Shown here piece after piece: positions 1-5,130 of a DNA stretch of 5,811 nucleotides (the stretch's first letter is position 1; each line of letters begins with the position of its first letter). This DNA is from an uncultured Oscillibacter sp. (GTDB taxonomy: Bacteria > Bacillota > Clostridia > Oscillospirales > Oscillospiraceae). Both the position numbers and the translations under genes were made by a program. The notes beneath the pieces are model-generated. The model was not told the DNA's origin, searched no databases, and saw only the letters and a program-made list of their open reading frames with translations. Location of the stretch: NCBI GenBank assembly GCA_947245315.1, contig CAMXNV010000137.1, positions 1 through 5,811 of the forward strand, written 5' to 3'.

Positions 1-48
1 CTCCCTCCGTCACGGCTTCGCCGTGCCACCTCCCTCAAAGAGGGAGGC
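1..48. repeat. Edge of a structured intergenic repeat (double hairpin)
   Basis: Two perfect stem-loops lie side by side: CACGGC/GCCGTG at 11-25 with a TTC loop, and CCTCCCTC/GAGGGAGG at 29-47 with an AAA loop. The first bases (CTCCCTC, 1-7) duplicate the left arm of the second hairpin, so they could pair instead with GAGGGAG (40-46) and enclose the first hairpin, giving two mutually exclusive folds. No T-run follows, so this is not a plain intrinsic terminator. From memory, similar short dispersed elements are common between genes in gut Clostridia genomes; I cannot confirm copy number here. The element is probably cut by the left edge of the window. Confidence 0.6.
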
Positions 49-70
49 TTTGGAGAGCGGGGTGTGGGGC

Positions 71-148
71 CTACCCCCTTCCGCCCTTCCCCCGGCAATA
101 CTCACCCCACCCCCCCAGACCTTTCCATAAAAACCCCTCCCCCTCCCC
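71..148. other. C-rich tract upstream of the VanW-family gene
   Basis: The plus strand carries repeated C-runs: five C at 74-78, three at 84-86, five at 89-93, four at 104-107, seven at 110-116, then 4, 5 and 4 C separated by single T at 134-148. The minus strand therefore has enough closely spaced G-runs to satisfy loose G-quadruplex patterns. No gene with a believable start or ribosome binding site is seen here. Whether the tract has a role, or is just skewed spacer, cannot be told from one sequence. Confidence 0.45.
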
Positions 149-156
149 TGAAATAG

Positions 157-177
157 TTTGCCGGTTTTTCAAAAACC
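157..177. promoter_or_regulatory. Near-palindrome upstream of the VanW-family promoter
   Basis: GGTTTTTCAAAAACC at 163-177 is an inverted repeat with a single central base, the shape of a possible operator. The overlapping 14 bases TTTGCCGGTTTTTC (157-170) recur exactly, in reverse complement, at 4938-4951 upstream of the rpsB promoter. The site lies about 45-60 bases before the predicted -10 box of the VanW-family gene. Protein binding is inference only. Confidence 0.3.
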
Positions 178-218
178 TGTCTTGTTACTGGATTGTAATC
201 TTTTTTTCCACGGGAATG

Positions 219-227
219 TGCTAGAAT
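219..227 (+). promoter_or_regulatory. Extended -10 promoter of the VanW-family gene
   Basis: TGC followed by TAGAAT (-10 box at 222-227) fits an extended -10 element. No good -35 lies at the right distance: the bases 17 upstream read TCTTTT (199-204), inside a T-run, while TTGTAA (193-198) is 23 bases away. Transcription would start near 233-236, placing the hairpin at 243-264 in the 5' leader, about 65 bases before the start codon. Confidence 0.5.
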
Positions 228-242
228 AACCTGAGAGAGAAT

Positions 243-264
243 CCGGCCCTTGTGTGTGGGCCGG
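243..264 (+). promoter_or_regulatory. Leader hairpin before the VanW-family gene
   Basis: CCGGCCC (243-249) pairs perfectly with GGGCCGG (258-264) around an 8-base TTGTGTGT loop. Flanking AGAG and CTCT can extend the stem across an AAT bulge. It sits just after the predicted transcription start and has no T-run, so it is not an intrinsic terminator. It may stabilise the 5' end of the mRNA or bind a regulator. It does not cover the Shine-Dalgarno AGGAGGGG at 286-293. Confidence 0.45.
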
Positions 265-297
265 CTCTGAGATCCTAGCGGCAGCAGGAGGGGCTTC

Positions 298-2097
298 ATG
301 GCACAGCTGACAAATGAAGTCAAACAATCGAAAACCGAGGGGACCCGGGTGAAGAAACGAGGGGGCAGCGCCCTGCTCCTGGCCCTGGCCCTCACCGCCC
401 TGATTATGGGAGGCGCTTACTCCGGCCTCTGCGCCTGGGCCGGGTCCCGGACCGTGTTCTATCCCAACGAGACCATCAGCGGCATCTCCGTGGGGGGCCT
501 CACCGTGGACCAGGCCGCCCAGACCCTGGCGGGAGCCCTGCCCGGGCAGACTGTCACCGTCTCCTCCGCCCAGACCGCGGAGGAGGAGGGCTGGATCACG
601 GACCCCCAGCCCGAGACCGTCACCCTGGCCCAGCTTGGCTACACCGCGGACCGATGCCCCGGCATCGCCCAGCGGCACTTTGAGGAACAGCAGGCCGCCT
701 CCTTCTTCAGCCGGGGGGCCCGGGTCCTCTCCCTCCTCACCGACTCCGGCGAGGACGGGCTGAGCGCCCAGGACCGGGACGAGGACCTCTTCCGGGAGGG
801 CGTGGCCGCCCTGGCGGAGGCCATGGCCGTGGAGTCCCTGGAGGGGTCCTATGAGGTGACGGACAGCGAGATTCTCCTCACCAAGCCCGCCAACGGCCGG
901 AGCATCGGCGCGGCCTCCCTGGGGGCCGCTCTGGAGCAGTCCCTGGCCAGCGGGAAGCGGGAGGTGCAGGTGGAGTTCATCCGTCAGGAGGCCGCCCCCT
1001 TCTCCATCGAGGAGGTCCACGAGGCCGTCTCCGGCGAGATGATGAACGCCCGGTACGACGGGGCCACCGGGGAGATCCTCCCCGAGCGCATGGGGGCCTC
1101 CTTTGACACGGCCTCGGCCCAGCGGGCCCTGAACGCCGCCGCCCCCGGGGAGACCATCTCCGTCCCCGCCGACATCCAGCAGCCCGAGATCACCGCCCAG
1201 GACCTGAAGGCCGTCCTCTTCCGGGACCTGCTGGGGGAGTGCACCACCCACGTGGGGGGCACCGCCGCCCGGGTCTCCAATGTAAAACTGGCCTCCGCCG
1301 CCTTTGACGGCACCGTGCTCAACAGCGGCGACGTCTTCTCCTACAACGAGACCGTAGGCCAGCGGACCGTAGCCAAGGGCTACAAGGCCGCCCCCGCCTA
1401 CGTCCAGGGGGAGACCGTGGACGAGATCGGCGGCGGCGTCTGCCAGCCCTCCTCCACGCTGTACTACGCCTGCCTCCTGGCCAACATGGAGATCACGGAG
1501 CGCTACGCCCACCGCTACATTCCCGCCTACATCACCCGGGGCATGGACGCCACCGTCTCCTGGGGCGGGCCGGACTACAAGTTTACCAACAACACGAAAT
1601 ACCCCCTGAAAATCGTGGCCAAGTACGAAAACGCCTACCTCACCGTCCAGCTCTGGGGCACCAAGACCGACGGCCTGACGGTGAAAATGACCTATGACAC
1701 CCTGTCCACCACCCCCTTTGAGGAGGTGGAGCAGCTGGACCCCACCCTGGCCCCCGGGGCCCGGCAGGTGAAGGTGACGCCCTACACGGGCTACAAGGTC
1801 AAGACCTACCGGAACGTCTTTGACGGCAGCGGGAACCTGATCTCCAGCGAGATGGAGGACATCAGCGACTACAAGTCCCGGAACCGCCTGGTGCTGGTGG
1901 GGCCCTCCAAGGAGGAGAGCGCCGGGGAGACCGCCCCCGTGGTCCCCGGCACGCCGGTGGAGGAGAATCCCCAGGTTCCCGGCAGCACGGAGGACCCGGG
2001 GAACGTCCCGGCCTCCGGCCCGGCGGAGCTCCCCGCCGAGCCCCCCGTGCCGGAGGAGCCCCCGGTGATGGTGGTCATCCCGCCTTCGGAGGAATAA
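298..2097 (+). CDS. VanW-family membrane-anchored protein with putative peptidoglycan-binding region
   Basis: The product is 599 residues. A lysine/arginine patch (19-21) precedes one hydrophobic segment (about 24-48), so most of the protein should lie outside the cytoplasm on a signal anchor. Two stretches (about 54-80 and 248-281, with G..V.G or DG....I patterns followed by A..AL) resemble the YoaR-like putative peptidoglycan-binding domain often found before VanW. The VanW domain spans about 311-455 and is well conserved: GGGVCQPSSTLY at 378-389, ERYAHR at 401-406, and GMDATV at 415-420 followed by W.G.DYKF. Residues about 470-536 look like the G5-like region common in these proteins. The last 55 residues hold 16 prolines plus many glutamates and are probably disordered. 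The start has AGGAGGGG five bases upstream. VanW was named from a vancomycin-resistance cluster, but the family is widespread and its biochemical role is unsettled; nothing here suggests a resistance operon. It is a single-gene unit closed by the terminator at 2115-2144. Confidence 0.93.
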   Translation: MAQLTNEVKQSKTEGTRVKKRGGSALLLALALTALIMGGAYSGLCAWAGSRTVFYPNETISGISVGGLTVDQAAQTLAGALPGQTVTVSSAQTAEEEGWITDPQPETVTLAQLGYTADRCPGIAQRHFEEQQAASFFSRGARVLSLLTDSGEDGLSAQDRDEDLFREGVAALAEAMAVESLEGSYEVTDSEILLTKPANGRSIGAASLGAALEQSLASGKREVQVEFIRQEAAPFSIEEVHEAVSGEMMNARYDGATGEILPERMGASFDTASAQRALNAAAPGETISVPADIQQPEITAQDLKAVLFRDLLGECTTHVGGTAARVSNVKLASAAFDGTVLNSGDVFSYNETVGQRTVAKGYKAAPAYVQGETVDEIGGGVCQPSSTLYYACLLANMEITERYAHRYIPAYITRGMDATVSWGGPDYKFTNNTKYPLKIVAKYENAYLTVQLWGTKTDGLTVKMTYDTLSTTPFEEVEQLDPTLAPGARQVKVTPYTGYKVKTYRNVFDGSGNLISSEMEDISDYKSRNRLVLVGPSKEESAGETAPVVPGTPVEENPQVPGSTEDPGNVPASGPAELPAEPPVPEEPPVMVVIPPSEE

Positions 2098-2114
2098 GCG
2101 GAAGTACAAACAAG

Positions 2115-2144
2115 CAGCCCGTGCCTAGTGGCACGGGCTGTTTT
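2115..2144 (+). terminator. Intrinsic terminator of the VanW-family gene
   Basis: CAGCCCGTGCC (2115-2125) and GGCACGGGCTG (2130-2140) form a perfect 11-bp GC-rich stem with a TAGT loop, followed directly by TTTT (2141-2144). It begins 17 bases after the stop codon. It also argues against GTG codons at 2121 and 2128, inside the hairpin, as starts for the next gene. Confidence 0.93.
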
Positions 2145-2189
2145 CGCGTCGTTGAAAAAAGTGGGCATACTACAGGCGCAACTTTGCCC

Positions 2190-2208
2190 AAGGGGGGTGA
2201 ACAACCTG
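2190..2208 (+). promoter_or_regulatory. Ribosome binding site that decides the VTT gene start
   Basis: AAGGGGGGTGA (2190-2200) matches the full anti-Shine-Dalgarno complement AAGGAGGTGA at most positions. It overlaps the GTG at 2197-2199 and lies about six bases before an in-frame CTG at 2206-2208. Normal spacing favours the CTG, whereas the usual start preference favours the GTG, which would have almost no spacer. No other in-frame GTG or TTG after the terminator has a comparable site; GTG 2161 is preceded by an A-run. Confidence 0.5.
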
Positions 2209-2850
2209 AGACGCCGGAAGTGGGTACTCCTGCTGCCCCTGGCCCTGGGGGCGATTCTGTGGCCCCTCTGCCGGGGGCTGACGCCGGAGGGCGTGGCCGC
2301 CTGGACGCCGGGGCAGTCCTGGCTGGCGGCGGGGGCCCTGCTGGCCCTGTATGTGGTCAAGGGCCTGACGGCGGCCCTCCCCGTCACCGCCCTGGAGGCG
2401 GCGGCGGGACTGCTCTTCCCCTTCCCGGCGGCCCTGGCGGTGAACGTTTGCGGCGTGGCGGCGGCCCAGGCGGCCCCCTATGCCTGGGGGCGGCGGCAGA
2501 AGGAGGGCCTGGAGGCCCTGAAAGACCGCTACCCCCGCCTGGCGGCCCTGGACGCCGGTCCCGCCGGAGGGCGGCAGGTGTTCCTCCTCCGGCTGGCGGG
2601 GGTGCTGCCGGGGGACCTGCTCAGCCTCTACCTGGGGGCGGCGGGGACCCCCTGGCGGGCCTATTTCCTGTGGGGCCTGGGCGGGAGCGCCCCCCGGATT
2701 CTCTCCGCCACCGTCCTGGGGGCGGCGCTGTGGGACCTGGGGGGCCGCCGGTTCTGGCTGTCCTGCCTCTTCGGCTGGGCGTTGACAGGGGCGGCCCTGC
2801 TGGCCCTGGGAAGGGCCTGGGCCACGGGAAGCCTGAGAGAGGGGACTTAG
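2197..2850 (+). CDS. TVP38/TMEM64-type (VTT domain, DedA superfamily) membrane protein
   Basis: From the GTG at 2197 the product is 217 residues. It opens with a basic N-terminus (RRRK) and has hydrophobic segments at about 9-25, 42-60, 64-90, 128-148, 154-180 and 187-207. The VTT signature is visible: a Glu-Ala-Ala-Ala-Gly-Leu-Leu-Phe stretch (67-74) entering a glycine/alanine-rich segment, then FLLRLAGVLPGDLLSLYLGA (129-148), matching the family's R..P..P.D..SY.AG pattern, then GLGGSAPRI (160-168). Members are inner-membrane proteins related to DedA and to eukaryotic VMP1/TMEM41B scramblases. Several DedA proteins carry lipids such as undecaprenyl phosphate, but the substrate of this branch is mostly unknown. 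Upstream in-frame GTGs at 2128 and 2161 are disfavoured; CTG 2206 may be the true start. I see no clear promoter between the terminator and the start, so expression may depend on read-through or a weak promoter. Its stop abuts the stop of the convergent helicase-loader gene. Confidence 0.82.
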   Translation: MNNLRRRKWVLLLPLALGAILWPLCRGLTPEGVAAWTPGQSWLAAGALLALYVVKGLTAALPVTALEAAAGLLFPFPAALAVNVCGVAAAQAAPYAWGRRQKEGLEALKDRYPRLAALDAGPAGGRQVFLLRLAGVLPGDLLSLYLGAAGTPWRAYFLWGLGGSAPRILSATVLGAALWDLGGRRFWLSCLFGWALTGAALLALGRAWATGSLREGT

Positions 2851-3846
2851 CTATTGCCGCTCCTTCCGGAGCTTCCGGATGTCCTCCCCGAAGAAGGGCA
2901 GAATCTGATACTCCCCCTCGATCCGGGAGGCGGTCTGGGGGCCGTAGCGGCGGCGGAGCTCCTCCAGCTTCAAATTGGTGCTGAGGATGGTGGGCCGCCG
3001 GTTCAGGAGCCGCCCGTTGACGATGCCGTAGAGGGCGCTCTGGACGAAGGCCGTGGTCATCTCCGTGCCCAGATCGTCCAGGATCAGCAGGTCGCAGTCC
3101 AGCACCCGGTCCACGTCGGCCTCCACCTCCTCCCCGGCCTCCCGGCCGAACTTCCGGGCCTCGAAGCGGTCGAAGATGTGGGCGGCGGTGTCGTAGACCA
3201 CGGAGGAACCCTCGCCGCTGACCTCCCGGGCGATGGCGGCGGAGAGGAAGGTCTTGCCCAGCCCCGGGTCCCCGGTGAGGAGAAGGCTGCCGCTCCCCGG
3301 GCCGAAGGCGGCGGCGTAGCGCTTGCAGGTCCGGAAGATCCAGTCCATGTTCTCCCGGGGAGAGATGCCCAGCTCCGGGCTGCCCTCCTCGGAGTACCAC
3401 TCCAGGGAGAAGGTCTCGAAGCTCTGGCTCCCCAGGTCCAGCATGCGGCTCAGCTCCCGCTGCTGCTCCCGGGCGCAGTAGGCTCGGAGGCAGCGGCACA
3501 TAGCGCCGCCCCGATAGCCCGTGTCCCCGCAGAGGGGGCAGGCGGGCTTGTCCTCCAGGCAGTCCTCGGGGAGGCCCAGCTGTTTGAGCAGCAGCTTCCG
3601 CTCCTCCTGGAGGCCCAGGTTCTGCTTCCGCAGGACCTCCACCGCCGGGCGGGGATCCGTCCCCCGGCGGAGGGCCCCGGAGATCAGGCGGCTCATGGTG
3701 GCCCGGAGCTCCCCGTCGATCTCCCGGAGGCGGGGCTGCCGGGCATAGACGCTCTCCCGGCGCTCCAGAAAGCGCTGGTCCCGGAGCCGCCGGTCCTCCT
3801 CAAAGCGCTGGAGGGCCCGGCTTATGATCTTTCCGTCGTAGCCCAT
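2851..3846 (-). CDS. dnaI: DnaI/DnaC-like AAA+ replicative helicase loader
   Basis: The product is 331 residues, slightly longer than Bacillus DnaI. Residues about 8-95 are rich in charged residues and leucine and probably form a helical or coiled-coil arm that contacts the helicase. A cysteine cluster (C103, C106, C117, C119, with C124 nearby) fits the zinc-binding region of DnaI-type loaders. The AAA+ core has Walker A GDPGLGKT (192-199), Walker B LLILDDLG (253-260), sensor 1 STN (289-291) and a likely arginine finger in SRIEGEY (R308). IstB transposition helpers share this fold, but the zinc region and the dnaD neighbour favour a chromosomal loader. The role expected from the family is ATP-dependent loading of the DnaB/DnaC ring helicase at the origin. 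The start lies 3 bases after the dnaD stop, and its Shine-Dalgarno AAGGGGG (3861-3855) sits inside the last dnaD codons, so translation is probably coupled. The symbol follows Bacillus usage; some genomes call this gene dnaC. Confidence 0.9.
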   Translation of the reverse strand: MGYDGKIISRALQRFEEDRRLRDQRFLERRESVYARQPRLREIDGELRATMSRLISGALRRGTDPRPAVEVLRKQNLGLQEERKLLLKQLGLPEDCLEDKPACPLCGDTGYRGGAMCRCLRAYCAREQQRELSRMLDLGSQSFETFSLEWYSEEGSPELGISPRENMDWIFRTCKRYAAAFGPGSGSLLLTGDPGLGKTFLSAAIAREVSGEGSSVVYDTAAHIFDRFEARKFGREAGEEVEADVDRVLDCDLLILDDLGTEMTTAFVQSALYGIVNGRLLNRRPTILSTNLKLEELRRRYGPQTASRIEGEYQILPFFGEDIRKLRKERQ

Positions 3847-3849
3847 CTG

Positions 3850-4770
3850 TTAAACCCCCTTGTCCCGCTGTTCGATGTACTTGCGCATCCAGGCGTTTCC
3901 CCCGCCCTTGGGGGCGGCGGGAGGCTCCGCCGCCGGGCGGGTGTCCCGGGCCTCGATCTCCGCGGGCGTGTGAAGGCCCGCCTCGTGCCAGCGGCGCAGG
4001 ATGCCGTTGCAGTAGGGCCACTTGAGCTCGTGGCACTTCATGATGGTCTTGTCGTAGGCCAGGGCCACCGTCTCCGGGGGGAAGCCCCACTCCTGCCAGC
4101 TGAGCAAATACTTCTCCTCCGAAGCCGCCGGGGGCCGGTCCCCTAATTGTAGGGCCCGCATGTACTGAGGCAGGGCCCGCTGGCCCTCGGCGTACTTCCG
4201 GAGGTACTCGGCGGCGGCGGCCTGGGTGTCGATGCCCCGGCGGGCCCAGGCGTAGCCCTCCCGCTCGATCTGCCGGAGGGTGGGCCGGCGGCCCTGGCCG
4301 AAGCGCTGGGCGAAGCGCTCCGCGCAGTGGCACACCAGGAGATAGATCACGTCGGCGGGGAGGCCCAGGTAGTCGTACAGGCCCAGCAGGACGCCCAGGT
4401 CCGGGGTGGTGAGCCGCTTGCCCAGGCGGCGCTCCACCTCGGCGGTGAGCCGCCGGAACTCCAGGCTCTCCTCCAGCTTCTCCGCCACCTCCGCCTGCCG
4501 GTAGACCGGGGGCTCGTCGGCGGGCTCGGGCTCCGGGGCCTGGGGGGCCAGAAGCTCCAGCTCCCGGAGGACGGCCTCGGCCGCCTCGATGCGCCCCCGG
4601 TCCCACCGGAGCTCCCCCGCCAGGGAGCGGGGCGGCGTGCTGCCGTGGTGCCGCAGAAGGGCCAGGTACAGCAGGGCGGCGTCGCCGTCCCCCCGCTCCA
4701 GCAGCCGCCGGACGGCCTGGGCGGAGAGAGTGACGGCCTCCTCCGCCGTGTGCAGCAGGACACTGGACAT
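3850..4770 (-). CDS. dnaD: DnaD-domain replication initiation protein
   Basis: The product is 306 residues. An N-terminal winged-helix-like region (about 28-75) is followed by an acidic, proline-rich linker (76-90) and then two DnaD/DnaB (DDBH2-type) modules, at about 104-192 and 205-268. The second has the family's Y...IL..W motif (Y253, I257, L258, W261) after conserved AYDKTI (238-243). A short basic tail, AWMRKYIEQRDKGV, ends the protein. DnaD-family proteins act at the origin after DnaA, remodel DNA and help recruit the helicase loader; here the loader is the next gene. Two tandem DnaD modules are common in Clostridia. The ATG at 4770 is supported by AAAGGAGGG (4784-4776) five bases upstream. 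Two promoter candidates lie at 4874-4846 and 4840-4812. The gene is first in a two-gene operon and diverges from rpsB. Confidence 0.9.
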   Translation of the reverse strand: MSSVLLHTAEEAVTLSAQAVRRLLERGDGDAALLYLALLRHHGSTPPRSLAGELRWDRGRIEAAEAVLRELELLAPQAPEPEPADEPPVYRQAEVAEKLEESLEFRRLTAEVERRLGKRLTTPDLGVLLGLYDYLGLPADVIYLLVCHCAERFAQRFGQGRRPTLRQIEREGYAWARRGIDTQAAAAEYLRKYAEGQRALPQYMRALQLGDRPPAASEEKYLLSWQEWGFPPETVALAYDKTIMKCHELKWPYCNGILRRWHEAGLHTPAEIEARDTRPAAEPPAAPKGGGNAWMRKYIEQRDKGV

Positions 4771-4793
4771 ATGGGCCCTCCTTTCTGTATAAT
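4764..4793 (+). promoter_or_regulatory. Possible plus-strand promoter over the dnaD start
   Basis: TGGACA (4764-4769) and a perfect TATAAT (4788-4793) are 18 bases apart on the plus strand, close to the sigma-A consensus. The match overlaps the dnaD start codon and Shine-Dalgarno on the other strand. If active, it would give a long-leader rpsB transcript and run against both dnaD promoters. It may be chance, because the AT-rich part of the match is also simple spacer. Confidence 0.35.
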
Positions 4794-4811
4794 TGGGTCA
4801 GAAGATTACGG

Positions 4812-4840
4812 ATTGTATTTAACGCAAGTGAGCTTGTCCA
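4812..4840 (-). promoter_or_regulatory. dnaD-dnaI promoter, proximal
   Basis: Read on the minus strand, TGGACA (4840-4835) is followed after exactly 17 bases by TACAAT (4817-4812). Both boxes are one or two changes from the sigma-A consensus. Transcription would start near 4805, giving a leader of about 35 bases before the dnaD ATG. Confidence 0.55.
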
Positions 4841-4845
4841 GGGTT

Positions 4846-4874
4846 ATTCTACACGGTTTTGGGGAGAAAAGCAA
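4846..4874 (-). promoter_or_regulatory. dnaD-dnaI promoter, distal
   Basis: On the minus strand TTGCTT (4874-4869) and TAGAAT (4851-4846) are 17 bases apart, a good sigma-A arrangement. The -10 box continues as TAGAATAACC, identical over ten bases to the -10 region of the VanW-family gene (222-231). Its initiation region overlaps the -35 box of the proximal promoter, so the two could interfere or serve as alternatives. Confidence 0.5.
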
Positions 4875-4937
4875 CCTTGCTGTTGGGGAGGGGATTTGGA
4901 AAGAGCGCCGGAGGGGCGCGGCTGCGAAAAAATGACG

Positions 4938-4951
4938 GAAAAACCGGCAAA
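4938..4951. repeat. 14-base match to the VanW-family upstream region
   Basis: GAAAAACCGGCAAA is the exact reverse complement of 157-170. It lies 28 bases before the -35 box of the rpsB promoter and overlaps a small inverted repeat, GCAAA/TTTGC (4947-4960). It could be a shared regulator site or a coincidence between AT-rich spacers. Confidence 0.3.
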
Positions 4952-4955
4952 AAAA

Positions 4956-4985
4956 TTTGCAAACCTGCCAAATTCCTCTTGCAAA
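4956..4985. promoter_or_regulatory. Paired TTGCAAA sites at the rpsB promoter
   Basis: TTGCAAA occurs at 4957-4963 and again at 4979-4985, with starts 22 bases apart, close to two helical turns. Each contains the palindrome TTGCAA, and GCCAA recurs a few bases after each copy. The second copy is also the -35 box of the rpsB promoter. The arrangement is what a dimeric regulator binding one face of the DNA would need, but no regulator is known from this sequence. Confidence 0.35.
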
Positions 4986-5007
4986 GCCAATCTCCGTGTG
5001 GTATTAT
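4979..5007 (+). promoter_or_regulatory. rpsB promoter
   Basis: TTGCAA (4979-4984), a 17-base spacer and TATTAT (5002-5007) form a near-consensus sigma-A promoter, strengthened by an extended -10 TGG just before the -10 box (4999-5001). Transcription should start near 5013-5015, leaving a leader of about 115 bases. A strong promoter fits a ribosomal protein gene. Confidence 0.75.
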
Positions 5008-5013
5008 ATTTCA

Positions 5014-5130
5014 GCATTCCGCACGGCGCGTCGACTTTTCGTCTGTGCCCGGGCCCCTTTGTGCCCCGGGTTGGCGGGAGGGATGAAGCCGCCGGAGGGT
5101 AAACTAAATAACATTGGAGGAACTCAAAAC
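5014..5130 (+). promoter_or_regulatory. Structured 5' leader of rpsB
   Basis: The predicted leader is GC-rich and can form several short stems: CCCGGG (5048-5053) with CCCGGG (5065-5070), GGCGG (5073-5077) with CCGCC (5089-5093), and a looser GCAC/GTGC stem before them. It ends in an unpaired, A-rich stretch with GGAGG (5116-5120) ten bases before the ATG. In gamma-proteobacteria ribosomal protein S2 represses its own mRNA through a structured rpsB leader. I do not recognise that motif here, so autoregulation is only a possibility. A small open frame crossing the leader (4933-5103) has no convincing start site and is not annotated. Confidence 0.45.

Noticed and set aside
298..2097. Vancomycin-resistance locus
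   Set aside because: VanW-domain proteins are common in Firmicutes without resistance. No VanR/S, ligase, dehydrogenase or dipeptidase gene is present in the window.
169..2109. Minus-strand open frame of 646 codons covering the VanW-family gene
   Set aside because: It is an antisense shadow caused by GC-rich third codon positions. Its protein is repetitive Gly/Val/Leu/His-rich with no domain, it starts in AT-rich spacer and it has no ribosome binding site.
2121..2984. Alternative plus-strand frame overlapping the VTT gene
   Set aside because: It starts inside the terminator hairpin and gives a Gly/Pro/Arg-rich product without membrane segments or motifs, whereas the other frame gives a recognisable VTT protein.
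2851..3846. IstB-type transposition helper from an insertion sequence
   Set aside because: No IstA-like transposase or terminal repeats are nearby. The cysteine cluster and tight linkage to dnaD point to the chromosomal helicase loader.
2854..4146. Plus-strand open frame of 430 codons opposite the helicase loader and dnaD
   Set aside because: The sense strand encodes two clearly conserved replication proteins. The antisense frame is low-complexity and begins four bases after the VTT stop only by chance of the abutting stops.
4327..4935. Plus-strand frame from inside dnaD into the divergent spacer
   Set aside because: It is mostly the antisense of dnaD and then random spacer, with no ribosome binding site or recognisable domain.
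4933..5103. Small upstream open frame across the rpsB promoter and leader
   Set aside because: Its ATG lies upstream of the predicted rpsB transcription start, it has no Shine-Dalgarno, and its product changes from lysine-rich to Gly/Pro-rich in step with spacer composition.
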